From Rouxiella badensis (lineage in GTDB: Bacteria; Pseudomonadota; Gammaproteobacteria; Enterobacterales; Enterobacteriaceae), in NCBI GenBank assembly GCA_026967495.1, contig CP114060.1:1302001-1366000 (forward strand): a DNA stretch of 64,000 nucleotides, in the 5' to 3' direction. Positions 63,817 to 64,000 of this stretch are shown one piece after another. The position numbers and the translations under genes were made by a program. Every line of letters starts with the position of its first letter. The first letter of the stretch is position 1. A model generated the notes under the pieces. That model was not told the DNA's origin and did not search any database. It worked only from the letters and a program-made list of their open reading frames with translations.

Positions 63817-64000
63817 CGAATGGGTTCCTATAATGCAGTCAATCTTTTACGCTTACGAAACAACATATTTTCAGAGCAACGCACTGAATCTAAATAGGTA
63901 ATAGTAGAAAATTGGAAAAGTTAAATGATGTAAAGTGTGATTCAGGTCACATTCTATCATTGGATTTCGATTTTGTGCAAAAAACAATCTGGAATATTAA
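63817..64000. other. Upstream region of yjcB to the right edge
   Basis: No coding frame seen. The A/T-rich sequence with TGTGATTCAGGTCACA at 63936-63951 resembles a CRP site (TGTGA-N6-TCACA is the consensus; here TGTGA-N6-TCACA fits exactly). Confidence 0.6.
63936..63951. promoter_or_regulatory. CRP-site candidate at the right edge
   Basis: TGTGA, six bases TTCAGG, TCACA: both half-sites of the CRP consensus are perfect. It lies about 120 bases upstream of yjcB, on a palindromic site with no strand. It may serve yjcB or a gene beyond the window. Confidence 0.7.

Noticed and set aside
1..64000. CRISPR arrays, insertion sequences, prophage and integrase genes
   Set aside because: No regularly spaced repeats, transposase motifs or phage structural genes were seen. 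The AT-rich island has no visible flanking repeats or tRNA target.

Overview
The window is chromosomal DNA of a gamma-proteobacterium of the order Enterobacterales. Protein sequences and gene order follow Escherichia coli closely in three blocks: dacB-greA-yhbY-rlmE-ftsH-folP-glmM-secG-leuU-metY-rimP-nusA-infB-rbfA-truB-rpsO-pnp-nlpI-deaD-yhbW, then ubiVU/ubiT-yhbS-yhbQ-yhbP, then alx-ygjR-ygjP-rlmG-fadH. The sequences differ enough from E. coli, and there are enough insertions, to suggest a Yersiniaceae/Hafniaceae relative (Rahnella, Ewingella or Rouxiella type). The genus is inference.

Layout. 1-18.6 kb: housekeeping genes for peptidoglycan, transcription fidelity, ribosome maturation, proteolysis, folate, secretion, two tRNAs, initiation factor 2 and RNA decay. 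18.7-30.7 kb: DeaD helicase, YhbW, an HlyD/ABC-2 permease export operon without an ATPase gene, the oxygen-independent ubiquinone hydroxylation genes ubiU/V/T, an acetyltransferase and an OprB-type porin. 30.3-34.4 kb: YhbQ, YhbP, a LysR regulator and a bsdBCD (UbiX/UbiD-type) phenolic acid decarboxylase operon. 34.6-42.4 kb: a carbon-phosphorus lyase operon, phnFGHIJKLMN plus a hexapeptide acetyltransferase. 42.5-45.2 kb: anaerobic ribonucleotide reductase nrdDG behind two NrdR boxes. 45.4-48.5 kb: mgtA with a PhoP-box array, an mgtL-like leader peptide and a three-armed attenuator. 48.5-49.4 kb: a nucleoside hydrolase. 49.5-53.6 kb: an AT-rich island of four paralogous genes of unknown function. 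53.7-64 kb: alx behind a Mn-riboswitch-like leader, a glutamine amidotransferase, ygjR, ygjP, rlmG, fadH, bglX and yjcB.

Two things stand out. First, the AT-rich island holds a small family of related proteins. They share an N-terminal motif, and two members carry acidic tyrosine motifs that resemble phosphotyrosine sites of translocated bacterial effectors; two carry proline-rich stretches. I know of no name for this family; it is the best candidate for something undescribed here.

Second, many reading frames are broken by single-base indels, including essential genes (ftsH, rpsO, tRNA-fMet), so most breaks must be errors in the sequence. They form two classes. Deletions lie mostly in homopolymers. 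Insertions lie almost entirely in sites that read GRGCYC once corrected (ten cases, against four intact copies found by eye). That pattern is what base modification at GRGCYC would produce in nanopore base-calling, and it suggests a BanII/HgiJII-specificity DNA methyltransferase in this strain. Genes affected this way are given over their full repaired span.
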